Assembly (NCBI RefSeq): GCF_000284255.1
Contig: NC_017075.1
Location: 496,001 to 560,000, forward strand
Reading direction: 5' to 3'
DNA length: 64,000 nt
Source: Rubrivivax gelatinosus IL144
GTDB lineage: Bacteria; Pseudomonadota; Gammaproteobacteria; Burkholderiales; Burkholderiaceae_C
The translations under genes were made by a program, and so were the position numbers. Positions 35,186-43,351 of the stretch are shown here, in pieces. Every line of letters starts with the position of its first letter. Within the stretch, counting starts at the first letter, position 1. The notes beneath the pieces were generated by a model, which had not been told where the DNA came from, did not search any database, and worked only from the letters and a program-made list of their open reading frames with translations.

Positions 35186-36391
35186 ATGAGCACCGTCATC
35201 GGCACCCCGCTGTCCCCGTCCGCCACCCGCGTCCTGCTGCTGGGCAGCGGCGAACTCGGCAAGGAGGTGCTGATCGCGCTGCAGCGCCTGGGCGTCGAGA
35301 CGATCGCCGTCGACCGCTACGAGAACGCGCCCGGCCAGCAGGTCGCGCACCACGCGCGCACGATCACGATGAGCGACCCGGAGCAGCTGCGCGCGCTGCT
35401 CGAAGCCGAGAAGCCCCAGCTCGTCGTGCCCGAGATCGAGGCCATCGCGACGCCGGTGCTCGAGCAGATGGAAGCCGAAGGCCGCATCCGCTGCATCCCG
35501 ACGGCCCGCGCCGCGCGCCTGACGATGGATCGCGAAGGCATCCGCCGCCTCGCCGCCGAGACGCTGGGCCTGCCGACCAGCCCCTACCGCTTCTGCGACT
35601 CGCTGGAAGAACTGCAGGCCGCGATCGACGGCGGCATCGGCTACCCGTGTGTCGTCAAGCCGGTGATGAGCTCCAGCGGCAAGGGCCAGAGCAAGATCGA
35701 CGGCCCCGACGGCGTGAAGAAGGCCTGGGACTACGCGATGGCCGGCGGCCGCGTCGCCGGCGGCCGCATCATCGTCGAAGGCTTCATCGCCTTCGACTAC
35801 GAGATCACCCAGCTCACCGTGCGCGCGCTGGGCGCCGACGGCCAGCCGCAGACCCATTTCTGCGACCCCATCGGCCATGTGCAGGTCAGCGGCGACTACG
35901 TCGAGAGCTGGCAGCCGCATCCGATGAGCCCGGCGGCGCTGGCCGCCTCGCGCGACATCGCCAAGAAGATCACCGACGACCTCGGCGGCCTGGGCCTGTT
36001 CGGCGTCGAGCTCTTCGTCAAGGGCGACCAGGTCTGGTTCAGCGAAGTCAGCCCGCGCCCGCACGACACCGGCATGGTGACGATGGCCACGCAGTGGCAG
36101 AACGAGTTCGAGCTGCACGCGCGCGCCATCCTCGGCCTGCCGGTCGACGCCTCGCTGAAGAGCCCGGGCGCCAGCGCCGTGGTCTACGGCGGCGTCGACG
36201 CCGCCGGCATCGTCTTCGACGGCGTCGCCGACGCGCTGGCCGTGCCGGGCAGCGAACTGCGCCTGTTCGGCAAGCCCGAGAGCTTCGCCAAGCGCCGCAT
36301 GGGCGTGGCGCTGGTGCACGCCGACGACGTCGACACGGCGCGCGCGCGCGCCAAGCTCGCCGCCTCGCGCGTCAAGCCGCGCGCGGCCTGA
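35186..36391 (+). CDS. purT: Formate-dependent phosphoribosylglycinamide formyltransferase
   Basis: PurT is an ATP-grasp enzyme that makes formyl-GAR directly from formate, GAR and ATP, bypassing 10-formyl-THF in purine synthesis. The 401-residue protein has [11 protein letters not shown] near the N-terminus, [11 protein letters not shown] in the ATP loop, and the metal-binding V-E-L-F-V and [14 protein letters not shown] segment. The window also holds a formate-producing PflB system at its other end, so formate for purines could be made internally under anoxic conditions. Confidence 0.96.
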   Translation: MSTVIGTPLSPSATRVLLLGSGELGKEVLIALQRLGVETIAVDRYENAPGQQVAHHARTITMSDPEQLRALLEAEKPQLVVPEIEAIATPVLEQMEAEGRIRCIPTARAARLTMDREGIRRLAAETLGLPTSPYRFCDSLEELQAAIDGGIGYPCVVKPVMSSSGKGQSKIDGPDGVKKAWDYAMAGGRVAGGRIIVEGFIAFDYEITQLTVRALGADGQPQTHFCDPIGHVQVSGDYVESWQPHPMSPAALAASRDIAKKITDDLGGLGLFGVELFVKGDQVWFSEVSPRPHDTGMVTMATQWQNEFELHARAILGLPVDASLKSPGASAVVYGGVDAAGIVFDGVADALAVPGSELRLFGKPESFAKRRMGVALVHADDVDTARARAKLAASRVKPRAA

Positions 36392-36556
36392 TCGCCGCCG
36401 GCCGGCGTGCGCGGGGCGCGCCGGCCGTGGACAACGCCACGCTCGGGCGTGGTGGCTGGGGGCAACCCGCCTCAAGCTGAGCCTCGGCGCGGCCGATGTG
36501 CGGTGCAGACCGGCCGGCCTGCAGCCGTGCCGCCCGTTTTTTGCCGAGCGCCCGCC

Positions 36557-37516
36557 ATGTCCGAAGCCCCCACGCTCGCAGCCAAGGTGCTGCTGCTCGA
36601 ACACGATCCCCGGCACTACCAGACGCTCTGGGATTTCGCGCAGTCGCTGGGGCTCGTCGTGCTGCCGCGAAGCGCCACCGACGCGCTGCCGACGCTGGGG
36701 CAGCACAAGGACCTGGGCGGCGTGATGCTCGCCGAGGACCTGCCCTGCGAGAACGGCAGCGCACTGGACCTCGCGGTGGCCATCCACCGCCAGCGCCCCG
36801 AGCTGCCGATCTTCCTGCGCCGCACCGGCGACACACCGCTGGACGAGACCCAGGCGCGGGCCGCCAGCCACCCGTGGACCGAGCTGGAGGCGCTGCGCCA
36901 GTCCGTCGAGTGCAGCCTGTTCAGCCTGCGCTACCCGACCGAGCTGGTGAACGGCGTCGTCGAGCTGACCGCCGGCGCGATCCGCTCGATGTTCCCGCAC
37001 GCCCAGGTGGACAACGAGCCGCCCTACGTCGTGCACGACCGCATCATCTTCGGCCAGGTGTCGACGCTGATCGCGCTGGAAAGCACCTGGTGCCGCGGCT
37101 ACATGATGCTGCAGACCGAGGAGAGCGCGCTGCGGCAAGGCATGCTGCAGGGCTTCGGCTACGAAGGCGTCGGCGGCGACCTGAGCTTTCGCGAGCTGAA
37201 CCACCTGCTCGGCGAGACGACCAACCTGATCTGGGGCGCGTTCAAGAACCGCTACATCCCGCCGCAGGCCTTCGCCAACGAGCAGACCCAGGTGCCGATC
37301 GTCATCAACCACGAGCAGAAGTACATCTCCTTCGGCTCGCAGGACCCGCAGCTGTGCGTGCGCTACAAGCTCTCGGACCCGCGCCGTCCGGGGCTGCCGC
37401 CGCTGATCATCGTGCAGCGGCTGATCTTCAACCTGCTGTGGCGCCCCGACCGTTTCACCGAGTTCGCCAACGCGGCCGAGCCGCCGCGCGACACCGGCGA
37501 ACTCGAGCTGTTCTAA
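36557..37516 (+). CDS. Pseudo-receiver/CheX-like phosphatase fusion
   Basis: A 319-residue cytosolic protein next to a CheY-like gene. Residues about 9-100 resemble a receiver domain (V-L-L-L-E-H-D at 11-17) but the phosphoacceptor position is not Asp: M-L-A-E-D-L-P (57-63) has Ala at the expected place. The rest resembles the CheX/CheC phosphatase fold; the segment L-L-G-E-T-T-N-L-I-W-G has the E-x-x-N signature (Glu 220, Asn 223) that dephosphorylates CheY~P. A role in resetting the adjacent regulator is likely. A GC-rich hairpin (36437-36452) lies in the 165-base leader. Confidence 0.75.
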   Translation: MSEAPTLAAKVLLLEHDPRHYQTLWDFAQSLGLVVLPRSATDALPTLGQHKDLGGVMLAEDLPCENGSALDLAVAIHRQRPELPIFLRRTGDTPLDETQARAASHPWTELEALRQSVECSLFSLRYPTELVNGVVELTAGAIRSMFPHAQVDNEPPYVVHDRIIFGQVSTLIALESTWCRGYMMLQTEESALRQGMLQGFGYEGVGGDLSFRELNHLLGETTNLIWGAFKNRYIPPQAFANEQTQVPIVINHEQKYISFGSQDPQLCVRYKLSDPRRPGLPPLIIVQRLIFNLLWRPDRFTEFANAAEPPRDTGELELF

Positions 37517-37548
37517 GAACCACCAAAACTCCGTCAGCGTCCACCGCC

Positions 37549-37920
37549 ATGGCCCAAGTCCTCGTCGTCGACGATTCGAGCACGATGCGCGAAATCGTCT
37601 CCAGCTTCCTCAGTCAGAACGGCTTCGACGTCGCCGTCGCCAGCGACGGCCGCGACGGCCTCGCCAAGCTCGGCGCCGATCCGGGCATCCGGCTCATCGT
37701 CAGCGACGTCAACATGCCCAACATGGACGGGCTGACGATGGCGCGCACGATCCGCCAGGACCTGGGCAACAAGGACGTGCGCATCGTCATGCTGACCACC
37801 GAGGACAACGCCGCGATCCGCGCCCGCGGCCGCGAGGCCGGCGTCACCGGCTGGATCGTCAAGCCTTTCCGCGGCGAGGCGGTGCTGGGGCCGTTCCGCA
37901 AGCTCTGCGGCATGGCCTGA
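37549..37920 (+). CDS. CheY-like single-domain response regulator
   Basis: A 123-residue receiver with no output domain. The acidic pair is Asp 8/Asp 9, the phosphoacceptor Asp 53 (I-V-S-D-V-N-M-P), the switch Thr 83 (M-L-T-T-E) and the conserved Lys 105 (V-K-P-F), so it should be phosphorylatable. It is 32 bases downstream of the pseudo-receiver/CheX-like gene. No kinase gene is near, so the cognate kinase must be elsewhere. It may control motility or be a phosphate shuttle. Confidence 0.92.
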   Translation: MAQVLVVDDSSTMREIVSSFLSQNGFDVAVASDGRDGLAKLGADPGIRLIVSDVNMPNMDGLTMARTIRQDLGNKDVRIVMLTTEDNAAIRARGREAGVTGWIVKPFRGEAVLGPFRKLCGMA

Positions 37921-37932
37921 AGACGCGGCGCC

Positions 37933-38988
37933 TCAGGCCAGGCGCTGCTCCAGCGTGCCGCCGGGGCTGCGGCCGTCCCGGCGCAGCCGGGCCATCGCGC
38001 CGTTGAGCAGCAGCCATTGCGGCGGCCGGTGGCCGATGTCCAGATCGGCCAGCACCGGGGAGGGCAGGTCGGCCGTCGATTGCTCGACGGCCCGGGCATC
38101 GTCCAGGCGTTGCGGGTCGTCGGCCGGCTCGGCGCCGCTGCGCCCGATCAGCATCGCCGCCACGCCGTCGAACCAGCCGGCCGCGCGCAGCCCGCGCAAT
38201 GCGCGCACCAGCGCAGGCGGCGGCAGTTCGGCGTTCTCCAGGTACAGCAGCGTGGCTTCGCCGCGTGCAGCGCTGCGCAGAACGTAACCCGGCAGGTCGC
38301 CGTCGGGCGATGCGGCCAGATGCATCAGCGTGTCGATGCAGCCGCCGATCAGCCGGCCCTGCAGGTCCAGCGCGCCGGCGGCAGCGGCGTTCACCGGGCG
38401 CCAGATCGTGGTTTCGCTCAGTTGGTAGGGCTGCTCCGGCGCGCTGGCGAAGTCGGTCCACTGGCGCTGCCAGCGGCTTGACGCGGCCTGCACGAAGCGG
38501 CCGCCGGCCGGCGTCGCCAGGTGCTCGAAGAGCGCGGCCGTCAGCGGGTCGTCCTGGCCCGGCACCAGGTCCATCAGGCAGGGGCCGTGGGCCGTGGCCC
38601 AGCCCAGGCGCAGCGTGATCGGCAGCAGCAGCGTGCTGGTGTCCGAATAACCCAGCAGCCATTTCGGCCGCGCCCGGGCCAGCGCCGCCCAATCCAGGCG
38701 CTGCAGCACCTCGATGGCCAGTTCGCCGCCCCAGGGCGGCACGATGGCGTCGACGTCCTCGCGCAGAAGCAGCGCCATCAGCTCGGCGGCGCGTTCGGCG
38801 GCCGGGGCGCTGGCATCGTCCTGCTGCTGCCGCAGGCAGCGGCCTTCCTCGACGACGAAGCCGCGGGCGCGCAGCACGCCGAGCGCCAGTTCCAGCCGCG
38901 CATGCAGGCGTGGCGCGACGCCCGAACTCGGCGCGGTGACGGCGATGTGGCTGCCGGGGCGCAGCGGGGCGGGGTAGATCGTGGACAT
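37933..38988 (-). CDS. LD-carboxypeptidase family S66 protein
   Basis: A 351-residue S66-family hydrolase. LdcA cleaves the L-lysyl/diaminopimelyl-D-alanine bond of murein tetrapeptides in the cytosol; MccF-type members cleave toxic peptide nucleotides. The N-terminal P-L-R-P-G-S-H-I-A-V-T-A-P-S-S-G is typical, and L-G-Y-S-D-T-S holds the nucleophilic Ser. A Glu and the His in D-I-G-H-R-P-P complete the triad. Which of the two activities applies is not certain. It is convergent with cheY-like gene and next to the hipA island. Confidence 0.85.
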   Translation of the reverse strand: MSTIYPAPLRPGSHIAVTAPSSGVAPRLHARLELALGVLRARGFVVEEGRCLRQQQDDASAPAAERAAELMALLLREDVDAIVPPWGGELAIEVLQRLDWAALARARPKWLLGYSDTSTLLLPITLRLGWATAHGPCLMDLVPGQDDPLTAALFEHLATPAGGRFVQAASSRWQRQWTDFASAPEQPYQLSETTIWRPVNAAAAGALDLQGRLIGGCIDTLMHLAASPDGDLPGYVLRSAARGEATLLYLENAELPPPALVRALRGLRAAGWFDGVAAMLIGRSGAEPADDPQRLDDARAVEQSTADLPSPVLADLDIGHRPPQWLLLNGAMARLRRDGRSPGGTLEQRLA

Positions 38989-39056
38989 GGGTCGATGATG
39001 CCGGCGTACTCTTGCCGGCGACGCGTGGCGATCCACCCGTCGACCCATGGGGCGGA

Positions 39057-40385
39057 TCAACTCATGAGCGGCAGGGGCGAGCGTCCCAGCTTCTCTCGTG
39101 GCGGCTCCTTGGGCCGGGCCACATCGGCAAGGCCTTCGGCCTGCAGCAAGGGCGCCAAGGACGGCAGGCTCCAAGTCTTGCGCAGCCGCAGGCTGTTGAG
39201 GCCTTCGTTCCAGGCATGCAGCATGCGCGGCCCGACGCGCTCGAAGTTCTTGAACGTGCGGCTGGCGCTTACCACGTCAGGCGACACGTCCACGACGGCC
39301 TGGCAGAGCCGCTCCACCCTCTGTTCGATGTGCTGCGGCTTCAGGCCGCAATGCGTCTGCAAGTAGAGTTCCAGTGCCTTGCCCGGGCTCCAGGTGCTGC
39401 GGCCATGCACCGACATGCCCGGCGGGTTCTTGCAGTAGTCGTCGTAGACCGTGATGGTCAGCATGTCGTAGACGGGCGCCAGCCGGACGTCTTCGCTGCC
39501 GGAGTAGAGCAGCGCGATGTTCTTCGTGTGGCAGTCCGCGTTGCGCAGTGCATAGGTCAGCAGCAGCAGGTCACCCAGATGCGACAGTGCCTGCGCCTGA
39601 CAGGCCGGTGGCGTGACGTTCTTGATGCGGTTGGCGACCTTCTCCCAGGTCGACTCGTATTTCTGTTCGGGGCGCAGGGCCAGCAGGCTGCAGAGGTCTT
39701 CCATGCCCAGCCGTGTGGCCCCGTCCGCGGCGTAGTCGAAACGATGCACCACCAGCGCCTGCCCGTCATCGGACACCTCGGTCCTGGCGGCATGTCCGAA
39801 AGCGAGCTGTGCCACCCGCATGCAGAAATGCTCGTTGAGCGCCACCCCGGGCAGCTTCTCCGTGGTGCCCTTGATGATGAAGCGCTCCGTGGCCAGCGTC
39901 GACTTGTGATGACCTTCCGGAAGCTCCTGGGTGCCGGGCGACAGGAACTTGGGCACGACGCCGGACACGCCGCTCTGCGCATAACGGTGTACCAGTTCCA
40001 CGAAGGCCGCCTCGGAGTTGTCGCCTCGCAGGATGTCGCGCAGCTCGAATGCCGGCGCCGGAGCGACGGGGTCAGCACCCTCGGGCGCCACCTTGACGCG
40101 GCCAATCGCGTTGCGGCCCACCACCGAAAGCAGGCTCAGCGGCGAGGCCCCGATGTGCGGGCCCAACTGTTCCTGCAGGACCGACAGCAGGTAGCCCTCC
40201 GGCAGATTCATCCGGAACACCGGATGCAGTTCGGGGTAGGCGTATGACTTCGTCCGCACCGGCATGAGCAGGGAGACGAAGTCCTCGGCCGCCACGCCGG
40301 GATGGTAGGTGAGCACGTGCTCGAAGTTGTCGGGCGACTCCAGTGTCGCCACGGCCTTGTTCTGGACGAAGACGGTGAGCTTCAA
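39057..40385 (-). CDS. hipA: HipA-family serine/threonine kinase toxin
   Basis: A 442-residue HipA-type kinase; the E. coli enzyme phosphorylates glutamyl-tRNA synthetase and drives growth arrest. The catalytic loop N-A-D-C-H-T-K-N has Asp 284 and Asn 289, the ATP site Lys lies in F-I-I-K-G-T, and L-A-P-V-Y-D-M-L is the DFG-like metal motif. It overlaps hipB by four bases, so both are translated together. The region is visibly lower in GC than neighbours, suggesting transfer. The target in this organism is not known. Confidence 0.92.
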   Translation of the reverse strand: MKLTVFVQNKAVATLESPDNFEHVLTYHPGVAAEDFVSLLMPVRTKSYAYPELHPVFRMNLPEGYLLSVLQEQLGPHIGASPLSLLSVVGRNAIGRVKVAPEGADPVAPAPAFELRDILRGDNSEAAFVELVHRYAQSGVSGVVPKFLSPGTQELPEGHHKSTLATERFIIKGTTEKLPGVALNEHFCMRVAQLAFGHAARTEVSDDGQALVVHRFDYAADGATRLGMEDLCSLLALRPEQKYESTWEKVANRIKNVTPPACQAQALSHLGDLLLLTYALRNADCHTKNIALLYSGSEDVRLAPVYDMLTITVYDDYCKNPPGMSVHGRSTWSPGKALELYLQTHCGLKPQHIEQRVERLCQAVVDVSPDVVSASRTFKNFERVGPRMLHAWNEGLNSLRLRKTWSLPSLAPLLQAEGLADVARPKEPPREKLGRSPLPLMS

Positions 40386-40699
40386 AGCGGCTCCTCGAAG
40401 CTCGTCTTGGCAGAACCCGGGTTGTCGTGAGCGGCCTCGCTGCGCCGCACGCGCAATGCGTCATCCAGGGTGAACTGCGGCCGCTCCTCGGTGACCGCCA
40501 GCCCGTGCCCCAGCACCTCCAGAAGGCGAAGTAGTTTTCGACTCCCGAACTCGGCGACCTGACCCGTCTCGAATCGAGCCAGCGTCGACTGCCCCATCCC
40601 GGTGAGGGCGCCCAGTTCCTTTTGTGTCAGGCCTTTGGCCTTGCGCAGCCTGGCCACCTCGCGGCCGAGGTCCGCCAAGCTGGAAAGTTGATGCTGCAT
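40382..40699 (-). CDS. hipB: HipB-like XRE-family antitoxin
   Basis: A 105-residue helix-turn-helix protein with the XRE domain L-R-K-A-K-G-L-T-Q-K-E-L-G-A-L-T-G-M-G-Q-S-T-L-A-R-F-E near residues 18-44, and a C-terminal acidic tail. HipB neutralises HipA and represses its own promoter. The gene starts inside one copy of a 16-bp repeat that recurs three more times upstream and is probably its operator. The overlap with hipA fixes the pair as one toxin-antitoxin operon. Confidence 0.92.
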   Translation of the reverse strand: MQHQLSSLADLGREVARLRKAKGLTQKELGALTGMGQSTLARFETGQVAEFGSRKLLRLLEVLGHGLAVTEERPQFTLDDALRVRRSEAAHDNPGSAKTSFEEPL

Positions 40700-40707
40700 T
40701 TGCTATG
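40692..40707 (+). repeat. hipBA repeat copy 1, over the hipB start codon
   Basis: TGCTGCATTTGCTATG, first of four copies of TGC-Y-N-Y-ATTTGCTAT-N. It covers the hipB start, so binding could block translation or transcription start. Confidence 0.6.
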
Positions 40708-40736
40708 TTCCTGCTACGGAGGTTTCGGTCTGAGAA

Positions 40737-40752
40737 TGCTGTATTTGCTATC
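40737..40752 (+). repeat. hipBA repeat copy 2
   Basis: TGCTGTATTTGCTATC, same orientation as copy 1 and 45 bp away. Confidence 0.6.
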
Positions 40753-40824
40753 AACGGCATGCCCGCCTCGGTGCCAAATTCCCTCTTGAGACGGTGCAAA
40801 GAGGGCGCTCTACGGCTGACGGAA

Positions 40825-40840
40825 TATAGCAAATACGGCA
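40825..40840 (-). repeat. hipBA repeat copy 3, over a likely -10 element
   Basis: TGCCGTATTTGCTATA on the minus strand. The last bases run into TATATT (40828-40823), preceded by TGC, an extended -10-like element oriented toward hipB. Confidence 0.6.
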
Positions 40841-40889
40841 TCCATCGGCAGGCGACCGTAGGCGTCAAAGGTTAAAACGCTTTCTTGGT

Positions 40890-40905
40890 TATAGCAAATA
40901 AGGCA
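40890..40905 (-). repeat. hipBA repeat copy 4
   Basis: TGCCTTATTTGCTATA on the minus strand, 65 bp upstream of copy 3 and in the same orientation as it. Confidence 0.6.
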
Positions 40906-41056
40906 AGAACCTGGCCCCGGATGGATGCCTCCGCTGCGCAGGCGCTTCTGGCCACCGAGGCTGCGGGCTCGAACCAAGGGTCCGTGCGGAAGCGGGGCGT
41001 GCCGGGGCCTGCGTGGTGCACGACCGCGGTTGTCCGACGATCGCCCGAAACCCATG

Positions 41057-41082
41057 AAAAAGGCGGCCCGCAGGCCGCCTTT
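41057..41082 (-). terminator. Rho-independent terminator after metK
   Basis: On the minus strand a 10-bp stem (AAAGGCGGCC / GGCCGCCTTT) with a 4-base loop is followed by a T-run reading TTTTT, 20 to 45 bases after the metK stop. This is the clearest intrinsic terminator in the window. Confidence 0.85.
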
Positions 41083-41102
41083 CGTCCGGGTGTCGGATGG
41101 GG

Positions 41103-42284
41103 TTACAGACCAGCAGCCGCGCGCAGCGCCGCAGCCTTGTCCGTCCTCTCCCAGCTGAACTCCGGCTCTTCACGGCCGAAGTGGCCGTAGGCCGCGGTCT
41201 TCTCGTAGATCGGGCGCAGCAGGTCGAGCATCTGGATGATGCCCTTGGGGCGCAGGTCGAAGTGGGCTTCGACCAGCTTGGCGATCTCGGCGTCGGAGAT
41301 GACGCCGGTGCCTTCGGTGTAGACCGTGATGTTCATCGGCTTGGCGACGCCGATCGCATAGGCGACCTGCACCTGGCACTGGCGCGCCAGGCCGGCGGCG
41401 ACGACGTTCTTGGCGACGTAGCGCGCGGCGTAGGCGGCCGAGCGGTCGACCTTGGACGGGTCCTTGCCGGAGAACGCGCCACCGCCGTGCGGGCAGGCGC
41501 CGCCATAGGTGTCGACGATGATCTTGCGGCCGGTCAGGCCGCAGTCGCCTTGCGGGCCGCCGATGACGAAGCGGCCGGTCGGGTTGACCAGGTAGCGCGT
41601 GTCCTGCAGCCATTCCTTGGGCAGCACCGGCTTGATGATCTCCTCGATGATCGCCTCGTAGAAGCTGGGCTTCAGCTTGGTGGCGGTCTCGCTTTGGTCG
41701 GGGTGGTGCTGGGTCGACAGCACGACCGTGTCGATCGAGTGCGGCTTGCCGTCGACGTAGCGCATCGTCACCTGGCTCTTGGCGTCGGGGCGCAGGAAGG
41801 GCAGCTTGCCGTTCTTGCGCAGCTCGGCCTGGCGCTCGACGAGGCGGTGCGCGTAGTAGATCGGCGCCGGCATCAGCTCGGGCGTCTCGTCGCAGGCGTA
41901 GCCGAACATCAGGCCTTGGTCGCCGGCACCGGTGTTCAGGTGGTCGTCGCTGGCGTGGTCCACGCCCTGGGCGATGTCGTTGCTCTGCTTGTCGTAGGCG
42001 ACGAGCACCGCACAGCCCTTGTAGTCGATGCCGTAGTCGGTGTTGTCGTAGCCGATGCGCTTGATCGTGTCGCGCGCGACCTGGATGTAGTCGACGTGCG
42101 CGTTGGTCGTGATCTCGCCGGCCAGCACCACGAGGCCCGTGTTGCACAGCGTCTCGGCGGCCACGCGGCTGCGCGGGTCCTGCTTGAAGATCGCGTCGAG
42201 GATGGCGTCCGAGATCTGGTCGGCCACCTTGTCGGGGTGGCCTTCAGAGACGGACTCGGAGGTGAAGAGGAATTCGTTCGCCAC
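41103..42284 (-). CDS. metK: S-adenosylmethionine synthetase
   Basis: MetK makes S-adenosylmethionine from methionine and ATP. The 393-residue protein shows [13 protein letters not shown] near the N-terminus, [13 protein letters not shown], and the phosphate loop G-G-G-A-F-S-G-K-D. The start is GTG, with AGGAG about 10 bases upstream. With ahcY and metF in the same window it covers most of the methyl cycle. A 212-base leader is shared with the divergent acyltransferase gene. Confidence 0.97.
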   Translation of the reverse strand: MANEFLFTSESVSEGHPDKVADQISDAILDAIFKQDPRSRVAAETLCNTGLVVLAGEITTNAHVDYIQVARDTIKRIGYDNTDYGIDYKGCAVLVAYDKQSNDIAQGVDHASDDHLNTGAGDQGLMFGYACDETPELMPAPIYYAHRLVERQAELRKNGKLPFLRPDAKSQVTMRYVDGKPHSIDTVVLSTQHHPDQSETATKLKPSFYEAIIEEIIKPVLPKEWLQDTRYLVNPTGRFVIGGPQGDCGLTGRKIIVDTYGGACPHGGGAFSGKDPSKVDRSAAYAARYVAKNVVAAGLARQCQVQVAYAIGVAKPMNITVYTEGTGVISDAEIAKLVEAHFDLRPKGIIQMLDLLRPIYEKTAAYGHFGREEPEFSWERTDKAAALRAAAGL

Positions 42285-42496
42285 TGCTGAAAAGCTCCTG
42301 ATATCTGTCTATCGAACCCTGACTGCGCGATCGTCGGGGTCAGACACTTCTGGAGCCGCGGCGAACGCTTTAGCGGATTTGTTGAGCCAACCCCACCCGA
42401 AGTGGCGTTCGGCCCGGCGGCGCCTCGGTATCCTTCGGCTCCCGCGTCGCCCCGCAAGTTGTCCTGTTAACTCGGCGACGCGCGGATCATACAAGC
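42285..42496. promoter_or_regulatory. Divergent metK/acyltransferase intergenic region with possible leader hairpin
   Basis: Holds both promoters. On the metK side, the 60 bases before the start contain nested complementary segments TGTCT/AGACA and ACCC/GGGT (42306-42346) that could fold in the mRNA leader. No known SAM riboswitch class was recognised. Confidence 0.4.
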
Positions 42497-43351
42497 ATGT
42501 TTTTCCTGGTTCGCTGGCTATCTCGCCGTTCCTTGCGCTTCCTCCACATCCTGGGCGCTTTTCTCGGTTGGCTGGCCTACTGGTTTTCCCCGACTTACCG
42601 CCGCCGCCTCGACGCCAACGCCGCGCTGGCCGGCCTGACGGCCGCCGAACGCCGCGAAGCGGTGGCCGACGCCGGCCGTCTGGTGATGGAAGTGCCGCGC
42701 CTGTGGCTGCGCCCGCGCGACGAGCCGATCGCCGACCCGGTGCGCTGGGAAGGTGCCGAGCTGATGGAGTCGCTGGTCGGCCGCGGCAAGGGCCTGGTGC
42801 TGCTGACGCCGCACATGGGCAGCTTCGAGATCGCCGCGCAAGCCTATGCCGAACGCTTCGGCGCGCGCCAGCCGATCACCGTGCTCTACCGCCCGGCGCG
42901 CAAGCAGCTGCTGCGCGAGCTGGAAGAGACCGCGCGCGCGCGCCCGGCGCTGGCCACCGCGCCGGCCACGCTGGCCGGCGTGCGCCAGATGCTGCGTGCG
43001 CTGAAGAAGGGCGAGACCGTCGGCCTGCTGCCCGACCAGGTGCCGCCCGAAGGCCAGGGCGTCTGGGCGCCGTTCTTCGGCAAACCCGCCTACACGATGA
43101 CGCTGGCCGCGCGCCTGGTGCAGCAGACCGGCGCCGAGATCGCCATCGTCTGGGCCGAGCGTCTGCCCCAGGGCGCCGGCTACGTCGTGCGCGTGATGCC
43201 GCTGCCCGAGCCGCTGCCCGAAGGCGGCGGCGACGAAGCCGCCGCGTGTGCCGTCAACCGCTCGATGGAAGCCGTCATCCGTCTCAAGCCCACGCAGTAC
43301 CTGTGGGGCTATCACCGCTACAAGGCGCCGCGCAGCGGCGCGTCCTCATGA
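42497..43351 (+). CDS. LpxL/HtrB-family lipid A acyltransferase
   Basis: A 284-residue membrane-associated acyltransferase of the lauroyl/myristoyl lipid A family. An N-terminal hydrophobic segment anchors it. The catalytic motif H-x4-E is T-P-H-M-G-S-F-E near residues 97-104, followed by V-L-Y-R-P-A-R and D-Q-V-P-P-E-G-Q-G-V-W-A-P-F-F-G, the usual family pattern. The stop overlaps the next paralogue by four bases, so two consecutive acyltransferases are translated together, presumably the two late acylation steps. Which acyl chain is added cannot be told. Confidence 0.9.
   Translation: MFFLVRWLSRRSLRFLHILGAFLGWLAYWFSPTYRRRLDANAALAGLTAAERREAVADAGRLVMEVPRLWLRPRDEPIADPVRWEGAELMESLVGRGKGLVLLTPHMGSFEIAAQAYAERFGARQPITVLYRPARKQLLRELEETARARPALATAPATLAGVRQMLRALKKGETVGLLPDQVPPEGQGVWAPFFGKPAYTMTLAARLVQQTGAEIAIVWAERLPQGAGYVVRVMPLPEPLPEGGGDEAAACAVNRSMEAVIRLKPTQYLWGYHRYKAPRSGASS

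Larger units (their letters stand above)
40700..41102. other. 403-base gap with no convincing gene
   Basis: The region between hipB and metK holds the repeat copies 1 to 4, the hipBA promoter, and at its far end the metK terminator. Short open frames on both strands are compositional shadows with no homology-like features or ribosome binding sites. Base composition of the first half is lower in GC, matching the hipBA island. Confidence 0.6.

Noticed and set aside
40624..40875. Short plus-strand frame over the hipB start and repeats
   Set aside because: It overlaps hipB and the operator repeats, has no ribosome binding site or recognisable content.
40960..40976. GGCTCGAACC resembling a tRNA T-loop, near the hipBA island
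   Set aside because: The flanking bases do not form a five-base T-stem or an acceptor stem, and no anticodon arm could be built, so no tRNA or attachment site is called.
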